This document shows, in pieces, positions 1 to 12,754 of a stretch of DNA of 64,000 nucleotides. The translations under genes were made by a program, and so were the position numbers. Below the pieces are notes generated by a model. That model worked only from the letters and a program-made list of their open reading frames with translations, had not been told where the DNA came from and ran no database searches. How positions within the stretch are numbered: position 1 is the first letter of the stretch; the number at the start of each line of letters is the position of its first letter. Source of the DNA: Sternotherus odoratus (lineage: Eukaryota > Chordata > Testudines > Kinosternidae); the NCBI GenBank assembly GCA_032164245.1, contig JAVMKO010000002.1, positions 93,943,340-94,007,339 on the forward strand. Direction: 5' to 3'.

Positions 1-3000
1 TTTCAAGGAAAAATGGCCTTTTTAAATGAAAACCAAAAACTGGAAAAATAATATTTTTTAATTAAAAAAAGCAAATTCGAGGACAAAATAAAAATGTTTT
101 TTTTTACTTTCTATGTTCATATGATGTATTTACCATTTTCTGACCAGCTCCAACACACACACACACACATGCATTTGATATATTTGTCCTGCTTTTACTG
201 AGGTGACCCTTGTCAGTGACTTTATTCATGAATTTAAAATCTAATTAGAAAGTCTGGGGACACAAGTCCCTTTGCATTCAAATTGTAGCCAATTTCTCCT
301 GCTGAAATAGCTGAACTTTCCATTGTAAGGCATAAGTGGAAAATTCATGAAAAAGGAATTTTGCCAAATTAATTGTCTTTATTAGAACAATACCCCCAGA
401 TGCACATAAACACCTGCGGAAACAAAAAGGACTGCCAGGAATTGAGATGGAGGGCTGACATGGGAATGTGTGCAAAGTTTATGTGGACATATCTGGCCTA
501 TGACAGGATTCTTGGCAACACCACAGTGAGGTCATTATCCAGTGCTGAAAGCAATCATATTCTGATGCTGAGTGCTAGCATGTGATGAGGTGTATATGCA
601 TGCTGCCTGGTCTAATCTGCTAGGAACGAAGGGAACAGACACTCTCTGCTCATAATCAGGCAGTGCCGGCACTTGAACATGGGTCTCCCCCAAACCAGAC
701 CATGGACATTATGACCTAATTCTGGAATGGGGAAAAGGACATTATGACCTAATTCTGTTTTGGGGAAAAGAACTGAAAGGTTTTGCCTACTTTCCAGGGG
801 GGAGGGGGGATTTTTGAAACCTTGAAAGTTGTCACAAAATAGAACTGTCCTCCAGTCTGCTCTCATAGTTGCTGGTCTGTGGGCTTGAGCATTTCATAGT
901 ATCGTCAAATAGTCTAAGCAAGTTTTTTTAATGGTGGTATAGAAAACCAAATATTTTTAAAAAGAAAAAACCCTTGCATGAACACAGTCCTGGGTCTGTG
1001 GGCTCCGCATACTTGATACAAAGCGCATGGAAACCCAAAAGACATTCCACTGATGGAACAGAAGCTGTATCCCACAGTTAGATATTCACAACAACTCCAC
1101 AGCACTGGCATGCTCTTTCTCTCACTCACACTTGGCACGTTAATCCAGTAGCACAGGAGATTCAAGTTTCCTGGCATAGTGTCCACTGATAGCAATGAAC
1201 AGATTAAATCCTTTGGACTCAAGAAGGTCAAAATCAATGGGATGTCATAGTCTTATTAATACAGAGATATTTGGGTTCAACAAGGTTCTAGGTGGCGAAA
1301 TAGCTGTGTGAACAGAAGAGTTTGATCTCTGCCCGGGTCTCTGATTATCAGGAGTGCAAGTAGGATGGTATGCTCCAGTATGAAGTACCAGCAAGAGATT
1401 TTTAGCAGGTAGGGGGTACTGGAAAGACTTGGGGAGGCTACTCCCACCTCCCCAAGAGGGAGGGTGAAGTTGCACTCTGCTCCTTAAAGGAGCAGAACGC
1501 TGCTAGGGAGGGCATTCATTCTTTATATGGGTTTAACAGCACAAAACATATGCTAACAAACTTAAACAAAGGCTTTGTAAAGCGTATGTATTGTGCTGTT
1601 TCATTGGTCAGGAGTCCTCAAGAGGGGAGAGGTGGGGGGGATGGAAGGTGTTTAAACAATGTTTTTGATTCCTGCTCCAGCCTCTGGACTATGAACATAC
1701 ACTGATGGGAGCACTCTAACCAAGGGACTGAGGACTTTAAGGGAATCTGGAGCCTTCATATTTCCTTGATCCTTTGCAGATGGATTTAGGTCAGTAATCC
1801 AAGACTCTGAATACATCCAGGTGTTCAGTACCTACTACAGAATGTAATGCACAGGGGGAAAGTATTCACAACTTTAGCTAATGTACATAGTGCAGTAGCT
1901 GTTTTCAGACTGCGAAATACAGGTAGATTAAGGTTGATTACTTAGATTTTAAGTCCTGGGGGCAGTAACCATTTTTTTGTCCTGGGTTTGTACATCACCT
2001 GACACAGTGGGGTCTTGTCCACAACAAGGGCTCCTAGAGATAACTGCAGTACAAGTAAATTCATAAAATCATTAATTAAAAAGTTGCAGGATCAAGTCCT
2101 TACCCTTTTAGCAGACAGTTCTTGAAATGACCATTTTCATTCTTATCTGACTGAGTTTTGACAGTGAGAATCAAGGCTTGAAGGCCAGAAAACAAGTTCC
2201 AGCATTTCTCTGATGTTTCCATTGTCTTTTGGAGGATGTAAACTTGGAAGTTTCACCTTCCAAATATAATGTACCTGCCATGCTGCTTTCCTGGGTCCGT
2301 ATTAAAGCTGGAAACAATAGCTCTAACCCCCTGAACTGCCCGCAGTTGATTGCATTGTGGGATTAACTCTAAAGCCTAGTTATAATTCAGTTGCCCAAAT
2401 TATTAATTATTTCACTGCAGATCATACCAGCAGAAACCTCCAGCTAATATGCTCATCCAGTATGGCTGAATATCATGGAAACTATACCTGGAAAAGAATG
2501 ACTAGTTCATCTACATCATATTTTCCAGAGCTCTGACCAGTCCGGTTGTAAATTATTTCAGTGACTGAGCTTTACACTACTTCCCATGGGAAACTATTCC
2601 AGAGTTTAACTGATAATTATGTATTTTGTGTTAGTGCCTCATTCAGGATCACAGCATCCTTGTGCTAGGCACTACACAAATACTGAGGCCCAGTCTCTTC
2701 CCAAAGAACTACATCACCCTGTTCAAAAGTTTTTCTAACCTACATTTTCCATTTGTTATAACTTATAACTGATCCAAATGACTGTGTCAGGGGATCATAC
2801 TGTAGCATAGCAGTTCCCCAAGAGTCATATAATATACATTCGTCTTGGTACCAAGCCAAACTGGTTTAGGATTTTGTTCTGAAGGAGGAAGGGAGAAGGA
2901 AGGCGTTTTGAGCATCCTCTCCTCCAAACTGTTTCTCTTTGCATGGAATCCTCCTCTGCCCTTCCTCCCATCCACTAACAATTAAGATTACAAGTACCTC

Positions 3001-3014
3001 AAAGACTACAAGAT
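1..3014. other. Unassigned AT-rich intergenic or intronic DNA
   Basis: No gene is recognised. The first 120 bases are A/T-rich low-complexity sequence. A run near 2640-2720 (a 'tgctaggcactacacaaat' phrase followed by 'cccaaagaact') recurs in looser form near 5745-5790 and 16770-16800, so it is probably an old interspersed repeat that I cannot classify. Open frames on both strands here are short, lack domain signatures and show no splice context that I can defend. Confidence 0.6.
152..169. repeat. (CA)n microsatellite
   Basis: An uninterrupted short AC dinucleotide tract, read directly from the sequence. Confidence 0.9.
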
Positions 3015-3443
3015 AGGGGTGTGGTTCCCAGCTCCCACATACATACTCACCGTCACAGGAGCTTGCATTGAGCTCCTGAGAGTATAAATAGCGTGTGGCT
3101 AGGGTAGCACGAGGGTGACCAGATGTCCCAATGTTATAGGGACAGTCCTGATTTTTGGGACTTTTTCTTATATAGGCTCCTATTACCCCCTCCCCCACCT
3201 CATGTCCCGATTTTTCACATTTGCTGTCTGGTCACCCTAGGTAGCACAAGCATCAGAGGCCCAGCTTAGCCATGCTGCGTACAAACCCATCTGAAAGTGT
3301 GTGCCTATGTACACAGCACAGCTAAGCTGTCTCTCCACTATTGCTACCTATGCTACCTCGGCTACACACTGCTATGTATACCCACACTAGTTCAATGAGA
3401 GCTAGCACAAGTATATGTATGTGAGCAAAGAACTCACCCTCCC
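3015..3443. mobile_element. MITE-like element with long imperfect inverted ends
   Basis: The left 65 bases (3016-3080, with 'cccacatacatactcacc') match the reverse complement of the right end (about 3375-3443, with 'gtatatgtatgtgagcaaag') apart from scattered changes. A central 'ctcattgagct'-type motif is present on both sides. This is the layout of a non-autonomous DNA transposon. It carries no coding capacity. It was split by a younger 129-bp hAT MITE at 3111-3239. The superfamily is uncertain, and a Harbinger-like or hAT-like origin are both possible. Confidence 0.6.
3111..3239. mobile_element. Non-autonomous hAT MITE, copy 1 of 3
   Basis: A 129-bp element with near-perfect terminal inverted repeats (agggtgaccaga at the left, tctggtcaccct at the right). 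It is flanked by a perfect 8-bp duplication, ggtagcac, at 3103-3110 and 3240-3247. An 8-bp target duplication is typical of the hAT superfamily. Related copies lie at 43873-43989 and 50196-50318. It is inserted inside the MITE at 3015-3443 and is therefore younger than that host. Confidence 0.85.
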
Positions 3444-4277
3444 TAGCTTAAGACAACGTGGTTCTTTTACAACATGGCACCTAACTCTACCCCTGTAGGG
3501 ACAGATATGGTACAACTACAGGGAAGTGGAAGACAGGGGAAAGTCTGACAAATACCAAGCATCCGTTCAAATCAGGAGAAAGCCATTAGCATAGTTTTGA
3601 CAGATGTCTGGCACTCAACTGTGAGGTGAGGGAGAGGGAACAAGAGGCAACTGAAGGTATGTCATACCGATTCAAGCACAGGACTCTCGTTTAAAAAAAA
3701 CAACTTGTTAAGTAATTCAGGTGAGGAAATATTTTAAACTAAAATAACATTTATCAATGTATACCTTCACTTTGACCACAGTTTTATTTCCCTCCCTCTC
3801 TAACTCACACCATCTTTACATTATTGTGGGTAGAATGAACTGTGTGCATGCCAATCAGGTCAATGTCAAATATAGAACCAACGTCTGTCACTACAGATTT
3901 ACCTCTCTGACTACACCATACCCCTTCTGTCTGTAAAAATCCTGATCCATTAGCTGGGTGAGCTCCCAGAGCGCCAGCCCTTTAACTCTCACTTACCTTA
4001 GCAGATTGGAGGTACAATGTACAAACCTCTGTGTTTGTTCAATAATTATGGTACTATTTGCACCATGAAAGTGCTGGATTTGTCAGTCAGTTCTATTATA
4101 AAACTCCATTTTCTTGGGTAAAAATCTGAAGCAAAATTAAATTGTGATGAGCCTCTACTACACTTCTGTATAAGTAGAATTACTGCAGCTAGGAGCAGTC
4201 CTCTTCCTTCCCCACCCCACACACTTTCCTTTGGAGATTTCAAAGCAATGTCTACTCAGCAATTAGAAGATTGAAAA
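3444..4277. other. Unassigned sequence
   Basis: I see no gene, no inverted-end element and no recognised repeat in this stretch. Confidence 0.5.
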
Positions 4278-4545
4278 ATAAATCAATAAATAATTATATT
4301 TTGCACTTCTATGGCACCTTTCAACCGAGAATCATAAAGTGCTCATACAAAAAGTAATGAGTTAAGCCTTACAACACCAATGTGATGCAAGTAAGTATTA
4401 CGTTCCCTGTTTTACACATGGAGAAGCTGAGGCATAGAGAGTTTCAGTGTCTTGCCTGAAGTCACAAAATCTGTTGCAGGCCAAAGATAGAACCTCAGAT
4501 CTCCTGCTTCTCAATCCTCTGCTTTAGCCACTGGATCACCCTTCA
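4278..4545 (-). repeat. MIR-type (CORE) SINE, antisense
   Basis: The antisense MIR body is readable: 'cctgttttacacatggagaagctgaggc', split here as cctgttttacacatgg and agaagctgaggc, then 'agtcacaaaatctgtt', then 'tttagccactgga' from the tRNA-like head. The copy is diverged and therefore old. The 5' head lies at the right, so the SINE is transcribed leftward. Confidence 0.75.
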
Positions 4546-5041
4546 CCTCAACGCTGTCAGACTATCAGCTTAACTATTTTAGATCCTTCTTTACTCTCAT
4601 TGAACTTCAAAGTGGCTTCATTTGTTTAAATGTGACCTTGCAGACTTGTTCCAGAATACAGAATTGTAAAACATCAGCATTATTGGATTGCTCAATTTAA
4701 AACATAACCTCAGTGCAATAATTGATTTGTATACAACACGAAAGTGACAGTCAATCACCACTTGGATCTCTGTTAGAAAATGAACGGTTCCCTTATTCTC
4801 TGTAATGCACAGGACCTGAACTCCACAGGCAAAGGGCAGTGGTGCCCTGAGCCCTGCAACTTATTTCAATGTGTGAGAACTTCAGCACTCCCCAGTGCCA
4901 GAGTATACAGTGTGTTTGGGTGGAACTATGCTAAGGAGCCAGCATGCAGCCCGCCTGCCCAGTGTACAGAAATCCCTTTGCCTGTCTGCCTTACATATTC
5001 ACATGGTGCCCTCCCTGGCCCACTTACCATAGTATCCGAAC

Positions 5042-5222
5042 ACCTCACAATCTTTAAAAGGGATTTTTTCTTCACAACACCCCTCTGAGATAGAAAAACG
5101 ATATCCCCATTTATACATAGGGAACTAAGGCGCAGAGAGATTAAGTGACTGGCCCCACTTTACACAGGAAGCCTATGGAAACCAGATACCCTAGCGAGTA
5201 CCCTAACCACTAGGCCACCCTC
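5042..5222 (-). repeat. MIR-type SINE, antisense
   Basis: The motif order matches the MIR core in reverse: 'cacaacacccctctgaga', 'ccccatttatacatagggaa', 'ggcgcagagagattaag', 'cacaggaag', then 'ccctaaccactaggccacc' from the tRNA-derived A/B-box head. It is better preserved than the copy at 4278-4545. Confidence 0.8.
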
Positions 5223-6314
5223 CCATTTTGCCCACACCTCTCCTTGCAGTGGTGCTGTGGTGTGCTGGCTTTGTTTTTGTGCCCAACTGATTACTTTAAC
5301 ATCACATACAAAAGGATTTTTTTAAGAGGTGCTCTAATTAGAGAGAAATGTCTGACTAACGTGTAGGGAAAATGTCTTTTGTTCAATTAAAAAGAATATG
5401 CAGAAAATAAAATCTGATTTGCATGAAAACCTGCATTCCTGCACCAGGAAACATACATTGTTTGAGCTCCATATTTTAACTTGCAATTCCCAAAAGGCTT
5501 GTTTGCTGGCATGGAGAGTGATGCAGACTCTCCAGGGGACAAAATCAACAGTATTGGATTGTCATGAATGCAGTGAGCCATAGTGTATACAGCACAGTGG
5601 ATAAAGCATATGGGTTATATGTCTGAGGTACCAAGGTCAAGCCCTTGTGGGGTTTCGCTTATTTTAGACCTTCAAGGGTTTTATCATATGAAAGCCCAAC
5701 TGAAGTGTGTGTTAAATGATGACACTGAATCTGATGATACACAAGATACAAACCTAGGACAAGCCCTGCCACGAAGCATTTACAATCTAATAGGCAGCAA
5801 GGATGGAGAAGACACCATCTGAGAAACCCAAATGACTCAATAACTTAGGAGGATGTGGCTATTTTTTGTGGAAATCCCAGAAAAAGTACACTCTTCAATA
5901 GGGCCATGAAAGAGGGAAGTATAGTGGCTTGGCAAAATGGGAGAGGGGAAATAGTATATGTGGAGAGAGGAGTATGGAAAAAGGCCTGGAGACAGGAGAC
6001 AGTCACTCTAGTGACTTTATAGCAGCAACAGATACTGTGATGTCTAGCACAGACTGAAGAACTCCCCTTTAGTTCTTGGATGTTAAGAATTGCAGACTGG
6101 GTTGTGCTAGTCAGTGGTGGGACGTCTATCCCCTTGGCACTAAGATCTCCTCTCAGCTAATTCACAGAGCAGCAGCAGTTACAGTTGCATGATGGCAAAT
6201 TGTTAGTACATCCTCACAAAAAGAGGCTGCACCGCAGTTATGGTCCTCAGAAGGGTGGAGCTTTAAATGGAGTCATCTTCTACTCGTGTCCTTCCACCAC
6301 AATCAGAGTTTTTT
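5223..6314. other. Unassigned; old repeat-like tract at about 5690-6090
   Basis: Bases 5745-5790 ('aagccctgccacgaagcat', 'ttacaatctaata') resemble a widespread sauropsid interspersed repeat that also leaves traces near 2660 and 16780. Short frames at 5398-5583 and 5583-5822 fall in this tract and have no protein signature. No gene is supported. Confidence 0.45.
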
Positions 6315-6576
6315 CTAGCATGGGGCACATAATATGGCCGAGTCTATAGCCCTGGTGAGCTCATCCATGGTGCATGGTTCCTCCAGGCGCCGGCAGACTG
6401 ACAGATGTTCCATGGTTTGTGTTTCACCACAGTCATCTATATCTGGGTTGTTGGAATACCCCCACTTTTGCATATTGACTTCTGACGTGCCAATTCTTGT
6501 TTGGAGGCCATTTAAATATCTCCAGGTTGACCAAGCTTTCTCCGCTCCATAGTGGGAACATTCACATCATGGCCCC
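6315..6576 (-). pseudogene. Fragment of a LINE ORF2 C-terminus (zinc-knuckle region)
   Basis: A minus-strand frame stays open for about 86 codons, from a stop just upstream of 6576 to a tag stop at 6315-6317. In order it reads a W/LN-rich segment (KAWSTWRYLNGLQTRIG), NMQKWGYSNNP, DDCGETQTMEHLSVC, then EEPCTMDEL. That order matches the C-terminal part of many non-LTR retrotransposon ORF2 proteins, where LNRLRTG, a KWG segment, C-x-C-G-x-x-x-Q-T-x-x-H-x4-C and CT-x-x-DL follow the reverse transcriptase. The first cysteine of the knuckle reads D here. No reverse transcriptase is visible upstream, so this is a truncated relic. The clade was not assigned. Confidence 0.6.
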
Positions 6577-7113
6577 CATTGGATCCTATGAATCTGTGAA
6601 TTCTGCTGAACACCTATCACTACAACATAACAACTTAGATGGGGTAAAATGCTTAGTCTTCTGGGAGGCGTGGGGGGGAGCTGAGAACAGGCCTCATCTG
6701 GATGTATTGGCCTCAAGGTGAACCAGCATCCTGATTACTAGGGAAGGAGGAGGGGGTGAGAAATACCACTACAACAAAGGCCTCCAGGAAATGAAACACA
6801 AAATAACTGTTTAAAAATAGCAAGGACATGCAATAAAGCAACCAAAGCTGAGGAATTCAAAGGCTACTTTCAGTGTTTCAAAGGGGGGGGGGGGGTAGAG
6901 ATAAGGAGTGAAGGACAAAGAATCAGCTGTATCTTTCAATGCCATAACATTATTTGTGAATGTTTTGAAAATCATGTAACCTTTTTATGTTCATTTCTTA
7001 TCAACATTCCTGCTTTGAAGTACACTAAACATTCCAAAGAAATTATAATTAAATGAGCTCATTTTTACCTTTCTAGGACTGAGTATTTTTAAGATCTGAT
7101 TGGTCACAAGATT
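6577..7113. other. Unassigned; G13 homopolymer at 6883-6895
   Basis: No gene is recognised. A run of 13 G residues at 6883-6895 is the only low-complexity feature. Confidence 0.6.
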
Positions 7114-7121
7114 GACTATAG

Positions 7122-7306
7122 CAGAGGGTCTCAAGTTGTGGTCCATGGACCTCCGGGGTTTTGCAGACTATGTCTAAGTGGTCTGTGAAAGATGGACTGA
7201 AAACAATTCAAAACTATATATACAGACAATACATTTCCAAAGGGGTCTGCACCTCCACTTGACATTTTTTAGGGGTCTGCAAATGAAAAAAGGTTGAAAA
7301 CCACTG
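7122..7306. mobile_element. Short non-autonomous hAT element
   Basis: A 185-bp element that begins cagagggtctcaagtt and ends gttgaaaaccactg, the inverted CAG...CTG termini of Charlie/MER-like hAT elements. The 8-bp flanks gactatag (7114-7121) and gactacag (7307-7314) differ at one base, consistent with an aged target duplication. The interior holds paired 'ggtctgtgaaag' and 'ggggtctgcaaatg' segments and no coding capacity. Confidence 0.85.
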
Positions 7307-7314
7307 GACTACAG

Positions 7315-10300
7315 GATCTGTTCCACAAAGAGAATTGGATACTGCCATGAATTGATGGCACAGGCAGGTGTGCTGGTTCAGATAACTCTGGAGCAGACTA
7401 TGTCCATCTCATGATTACATCACCCAATTTACCACATAGTGTCTGGAACCTTATGGACGGCAGAGTCTTATAACTATAGTCTGAGTCAGTTGAATCTTTT
7501 GGCCCCAAATCACTAGGTTATCTAACTTGTCTTCTGATTTACAGGGATGTGCTACATTTCCTTCTGATTGAGGATAAGGAAAAAATCCTTCCAAAGATCT
7601 ATGCCTAAGAAGAAAGAAAATAAAATGGGAAAGTCACTCAAAAGCCTCATTTTGGACAGCTCTGTTATTTAATAGCAGACACTTTTGCCTAGGTACAACC
7701 TTTCCAGTCTAGCTAGATCTTCCATCCTTTGCGGTATCCCTGAGTAACGTCATACTGAATTTCATTTCCCTTTTTTTAAAGTAAGTTTGGTGCTGGCAAA
7801 GATGACAAAGTGAGACGGGGCAGCCTTCTGAAAACATAAGGCCTCCATTTATCCACACTGCCCCACCAATGTGCCCAGCTTGAGCACATCCAGGAGTGAG
7901 AGAGAAGTTTCTCTGCCTGTTAAGTGTTCCACTAGGGTGCCATTTAAAGCCAGCCGGGGTCATTTTTATGATGTGGGATCACTTGCCCAGAAGAAATTGG
8001 AATGAGATTCACCAACTCATTTCAGATGCTAATGACTTTCAGCCAGTCTCAGCCACTATTAGCTTCGTTCAGAGATGAACCTCTGACCTTGAGGTAAAAG
8101 ACGGTCGCCCATTTTCAATCCCCTGAGCCTTTTAATCCCCTGACATTTCTGAACCAGCAAAGACAATGGAGCATAACCAGAAGTAGAATGGACAGAAGTT
8201 ATCAAACGCTAGTGGTTCTGTGGCTAGCAGGCCTCTCCATTTCTTAGCAGAGTTAAAGGTCTAATACCTGCATTTTACAAAGCACCCAACCCCTGCATCC
8301 TAAAAATACATACATTGGAGACAACGACGGGCTGCATGAATGTACCTCAGTGGATGTGGGGATATGCAAATGTTTATGTATGTCTATACCATATGGGAAA
8401 AGAGCCTAAACATTCTCAGGATTTCTGAGACAATTAAATTATACCTTTGTTTCAAGAGTGTGTTTTTCTTAGCGTTATTCCCCCACTATGGCAGGGTCCG
8501 CTTAGAACCAGTGATACGACCGGGGTATACTAACTAATGGGTTTGTTTGAACTTGACTCTAGCAGGAATTAAAAACAAGACGAAGAAGATTGTGGTAAGC
8601 GGCCGGATGAGGCTCCACTGGAGAATTCAAGCCTGACAGATTTATGAAAACCTTCTTTCCATATGGATCGGTTTGTCTGTCTCCAGAGCCATAGTGGCAG
8701 CAATCAGTGAAAACAATGCTAGCTCCAGCGGATGTCTGGATGTTTAAAAAAAATGTTTTTCTATAGAGGCTAAGTAAATATAAGAACAGAACTCCAGTGG
8801 ATTCTTTGCTTGCCTGCCATTACAGACATCCCACTCTAGGGTATACAAGACTGAGATGTAGAGCCGCACTGGTGGACGGCATCAAAAGAATGGGCTGATT
8901 TACTGTGTTATGAAATAGTGACATACTTGGCATGAAAATAGAAGGAGATGCATCCTGGGGGGGGAAAAGACAACAGCATTAAATCTACAATCCATTAGTT
9001 TCATGGTAAACTGGATTTACATTGAGAGTTGGGGGAACTCTTGTTATCCCATTGTATAACTTTGTAACAGCCTGTGAACATAGCCTATTCCTATTCAAAC
9101 ACCTGGTAGCAATTGAAGTAATCAAAACACACCACTGTCTCTGTTCGAGTCACTCATTTTGTGTGCATGTATATAGTGTCTATGGACTATTGATCTTCAG
9201 CAAATGGTAACCATGATGGGGCTAAATTCAGAAATAGTGTAAACTCGACTGAAGTCAATGGCATTTCACTATGGATGAAGCCTATTTGCAAAGGAGAGCT
9301 GTTTTGTTTTTCTGTACTGTACATATGGACAAATCACAGACAAAAATGGGCATGGCTGCATCCCTCACTCTGCTAAACATTTGACCCCATCTGAATCTAG
9401 CAGCTGCAAGCTTCAGAGAGGAAGGAAATTACATTTCTATTGGCTAGGCTTTCAAGTAAGAAGGGACATCTGCAACAGAAGCAGAATATTAAAAAAAAAA
9501 AAGACATATGTGATCATTACCACATGATAGCTAAGTATAAGGAAATCAAGTTTCAGGAAAATGTACAACTTGTATTGGGAAAAGATCTCAGCTGACAGAG
9601 AGATGCACTCTTCCTCCTATATCTAGCTCAGTGATCAGATCCCTTTTCCCCATCTCTGGCATGAGCTCATGTCTTATTCTGTACAAATGAAGTGCTGGGT
9701 CTTCCAAGAACACTTCCTCCTTCAGATTAATTCTGTAAATTACATGGGTGGGTTCACCACTTTCCCTTTGAGAGTGTCTCACCTAAGAGCTGCTAAGCCA
9801 GACTCTCTTTGGTACAAATAGCGACCCAAAGCTTTCCACAAAATTTGGAGGTGGAACAGTCAGAGATTAGATTTAGCCAGCAGGGAAATCTGTAAGTATG
9901 CAAAGCAAAGGAAACAATGTTCATAATATAGTCTATCATTCCATATATATTATATACATGCATAGACACAAGCTTATATTAATGTTATACCGTGCTGTGA
10001 AGATGTAAAGAACTATATACCGCAAACACTAAGTAGTATTATTACAGCTGGTCAGGAAATGATTTTTGCTCCTATAATACATTTAGATGAAAAAATTATT
10101 TTGTTTTCATTGAGATTTTTCAGGTTTAAATTAGTTTAAAATGGACATTTTAAAAAAAGGGTACTGCTTTGTTGAACAAATGAGCAAAAATGTTCAATCA
10201 CCTCATTATATTATCCTGATCTTCACACTCCATATTTTTACTCAAACGGAGGAGAAGTGGGAACTCGTGACTGATCCCTTGCTCCATACCAATACCCTGC

Positions 10301-10554
10301 ACTCCACAAGTTAGCTGAAGAGTTGAGCTGGGCATACTGAAAGAATGATGTAAACTGGCATCCTTCCCTGCAGCCCTACTCTTTCACTCCAGGAGACAAA
10401 TAACTTCCATTGTCTGTAGTGGGTAGTTACTTGGATCTTACAGAGGGGAGACAGCCTAAAACTAAGTAGACATCCAATGTATGATCCACTGCAATGGAAC
10501 GGTACCATTTTACACAAGTATCTGGCCCCAGTCTCCTTGGGAGTGAGAGGAAGG
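7315..10554. other. Unassigned sequence
   Basis: I read this 3.2 kb on both strands and found no gene, LTR, inverted-end element or clear SINE. A phrase near 9247 ('ctgaagtcaatggcatt') recurs near 53083, as expected for very old dispersed repeats. It could be intronic or intergenic. Confidence 0.5.
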
Positions 10555-10755
10555 ATAGTTCAATGGTGAAAGGCACTGGTCCGGAGACAGCTGGGTTCAG
10601 TTCCTTGGACTGGAGCAAGACACTTAGTCTCTCTGTGCCTCAGTTCTCCATCTGTAAAATGGTGAGTATAGCACCATTTAGCACTATCTCCCAGTACCGT
10701 AACAAGGACAAAATTCATTAATGATTTTGAGGTGCTCAGATACTTCAGTAACGGG
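10555..10755 (+). repeat. MIR-type SINE, sense
   Basis: The tRNA-like head ('tggtgaaaggcactggtccgg', 'gctgggttcagttcctt') is followed by the MIR core ('cttagtctctctgtgcctca', 'tctgtaaaatggtgagtata') and a tail with 'gatttt' and 'aggtgctcagatac'. Orientation is plus. It is diverged and has no coding content. Confidence 0.8.
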
Positions 10756-11126
10756 GGCAATGTAATGTAATGACAGACAGACAGCCTGTATCCCAAGGCT
10801 ATTTCTTTGGCTTGTATAAAATTGATCCCTGAGGGCTATGAGCATGAGTAACTTATGAACTCTCCACACTCATGCTGAAAAGAAAATCAGACCGTATGCT
10901 TTTCTCTTGGTAATGTACCTGAACTCAGTCTTCATCTGCAACACCTGCTACTCACATACTGTAATGGGGCCAATTCTATTGTCCTATACATACATAAAAG
11001 CAAAGAGTGTGGGCAGGAGAAACAAGCTTCCAACTTTAGTTCAGATAGAAGAAAACCTTTGATTCACTGTTCTGGGCTCCCTGAATGCAGGCATAGCAGT
11101 AGCATTGCATCACGATGCCACTAGAA

Positions 11127-11344
11127 CAGCGGTTCTCAAACTAGTTGAGACCGCGACCCCTTTTTGTGATCCGGCGGCGCGGCGCGACCCCTCGAGCCGA
11201 AAAGCCGCCGAATTACAAAAAAAACCCAAAAAACCACTCATGCGCCCCCGTCTCCACCGCGGGCGGGCTGCCGGGAGCGCCCCAGTCCCCTGTCCCCGCC
11301 GCGGGGGAGCTGCCGGCTGCGTGCCGGCCCCTTAATTTTCCTAA
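11127..11344. mobile_element. hAT element end with GC-rich interior, partial
   Basis: cagcggttctcaaactagtt at 11127 is a hAT-type terminal sequence, followed by 'gcgacccctttttgtgatcc' and a GC-rich body to about 11330. I could not find the matching right terminus or a second copy of the flanking cactagaa, so this is probably a truncated copy. Frames at 11105-11348 are GC-rich shadows. Confidence 0.6.
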
Positions 11345-12058
11345 TTAAGTACATGGAAAATACGTTAGCCAATGTGCAGCGGTGTGATGACTCACCCCTG
11401 CAGCACCTCCTGCTGGTCGTCCAGTAATTAGCTCTTTCTCAGCACAGCATGCCCTCTCCAGGCCAGTGTCTCGCTGTCCGCTGGCCCCGTGTCCCTCCCA
11501 GACTCGGTGCCCTCCTACCCAAGGTGCTGCACCCTGGCAGGTACCCCTCACTCTGCCTGTGGGTCTCCCCTCCCTGGGGAACCCCCAGCCCTCTGAGTCC
11601 TCCTTGCCTCAGTCTGGACTACTGCCAGTCATCCTTAAGTCCCCGCTCCCTGGGGCAGACTGCAGTGTAAGAGCCGGTCATCACAGGCAAGGGGGGTTTG
11701 GGGCCAGCTGCCTCTGCCTAATCCCGAGTACCTTTTAGGCCTTGTTGTCAGGCCCGCAGCTTGGAAGGTCACCAGGCCTGAGCTCCCCAGCTCACCCTGC
11801 TCCTTCCACAGCACTGCTTCACCCTCGATACCCTGTCACGCAGGCAGCCAGACCCTGCTCCCTCCAAGCCTGGAGAAAGATTGCCTGAGCTCCTGGCTCC
11901 CAGCCTTTTATAAAGGCCAGCTGGGCCCTAGTTGACCCAGCCACAGCTGTGACTGCTTCACCAATCAGCTTTTCACAGCTTCTTTACCCTCGCCACAGCC
12001 CTCTGCAGGGCTGTTTTGAGCCCCTCAGGGCAGGAGCGGGTGACCACCCTGCTACACA
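11345..12058 (-). mobile_element. Antisense LTR-like unit
   Basis: Read on the minus strand, the unit starts near 12058 with 'tgtagcagggtggtcacccg'. It carries a TATA-like 'ggcctttataaaaggctgg' near 11910 and runs through a long GC-moderate body to 'gctgcaggggtgagtcatca' near 11395. A TATA box placed a few hundred bases in, with no coding capacity, fits a retrotransposon LTR. I did not find a clean target duplication, and the superfamily is not assigned. ORFs on both strands here are chance frames. Confidence 0.5.
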
Positions 12059-12754
12059 GTGTCTCTCCATAGTAGCATCTCTGAGGCATACAACCTGTAA
12101 CATTGTTCAATAATCACTTGTATCACTTACTCTGTGCACTGTCTTGGAAAAATCTCTCAGATTATTATTTTTTTCCTTACCTGCTTTCATAAAAAAAGAC
12201 AGCTTCAGCCTCGCTGCATACCAAGTGACAATAACTGCTGTCAACAAGAGTTGCATGTGGGCTCATTGCGAAGCAGTGACAAACGTCACTCCTTCCATTT
12301 ATCTGCACAATGACCTGGTGATGAAATTCTGGGTAGGAGACCATTGATGGCTGCGATACTCATGGATTCCACAGCTGTTGTGGGATTGGTCCTGGAATGT
12401 GAAGATGATAACGGAAAATATTTTGCTCTGCTTTTTTATCCAGACACCAGCACCTGATCATGAAGTATAGAGGCAGGGCCTGCTCTAAGAACCAGCAAAG
12501 GAATCTTGAGCAGTATAAGATAGAATACTTCTGGGGTGCAAGGCTGGGGAGCTGGGGGAAATTGGCTGAAACTTCTATTGATGATTCATGAGTGGCTGGG
12601 AGATCATTCATGTAATTCAATTGAGCGTGTCCCTGCCTGTGGATGGATGTGTAAGTGCAGTGCCTGACAGAGGCGTGTAGCTTGACATTAGCATCAAAAT
12701 GTGAGGGACAGCAGGCTGGTAGGGTTCAACAGTCCAGGTTGCACCCTAGGGACC
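12059..12754. other. Unassigned sequence
   Basis: No gene or recognised repeat is seen between the LTR-like unit and the GC-rich element that starts near 12755. Confidence 0.5.
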
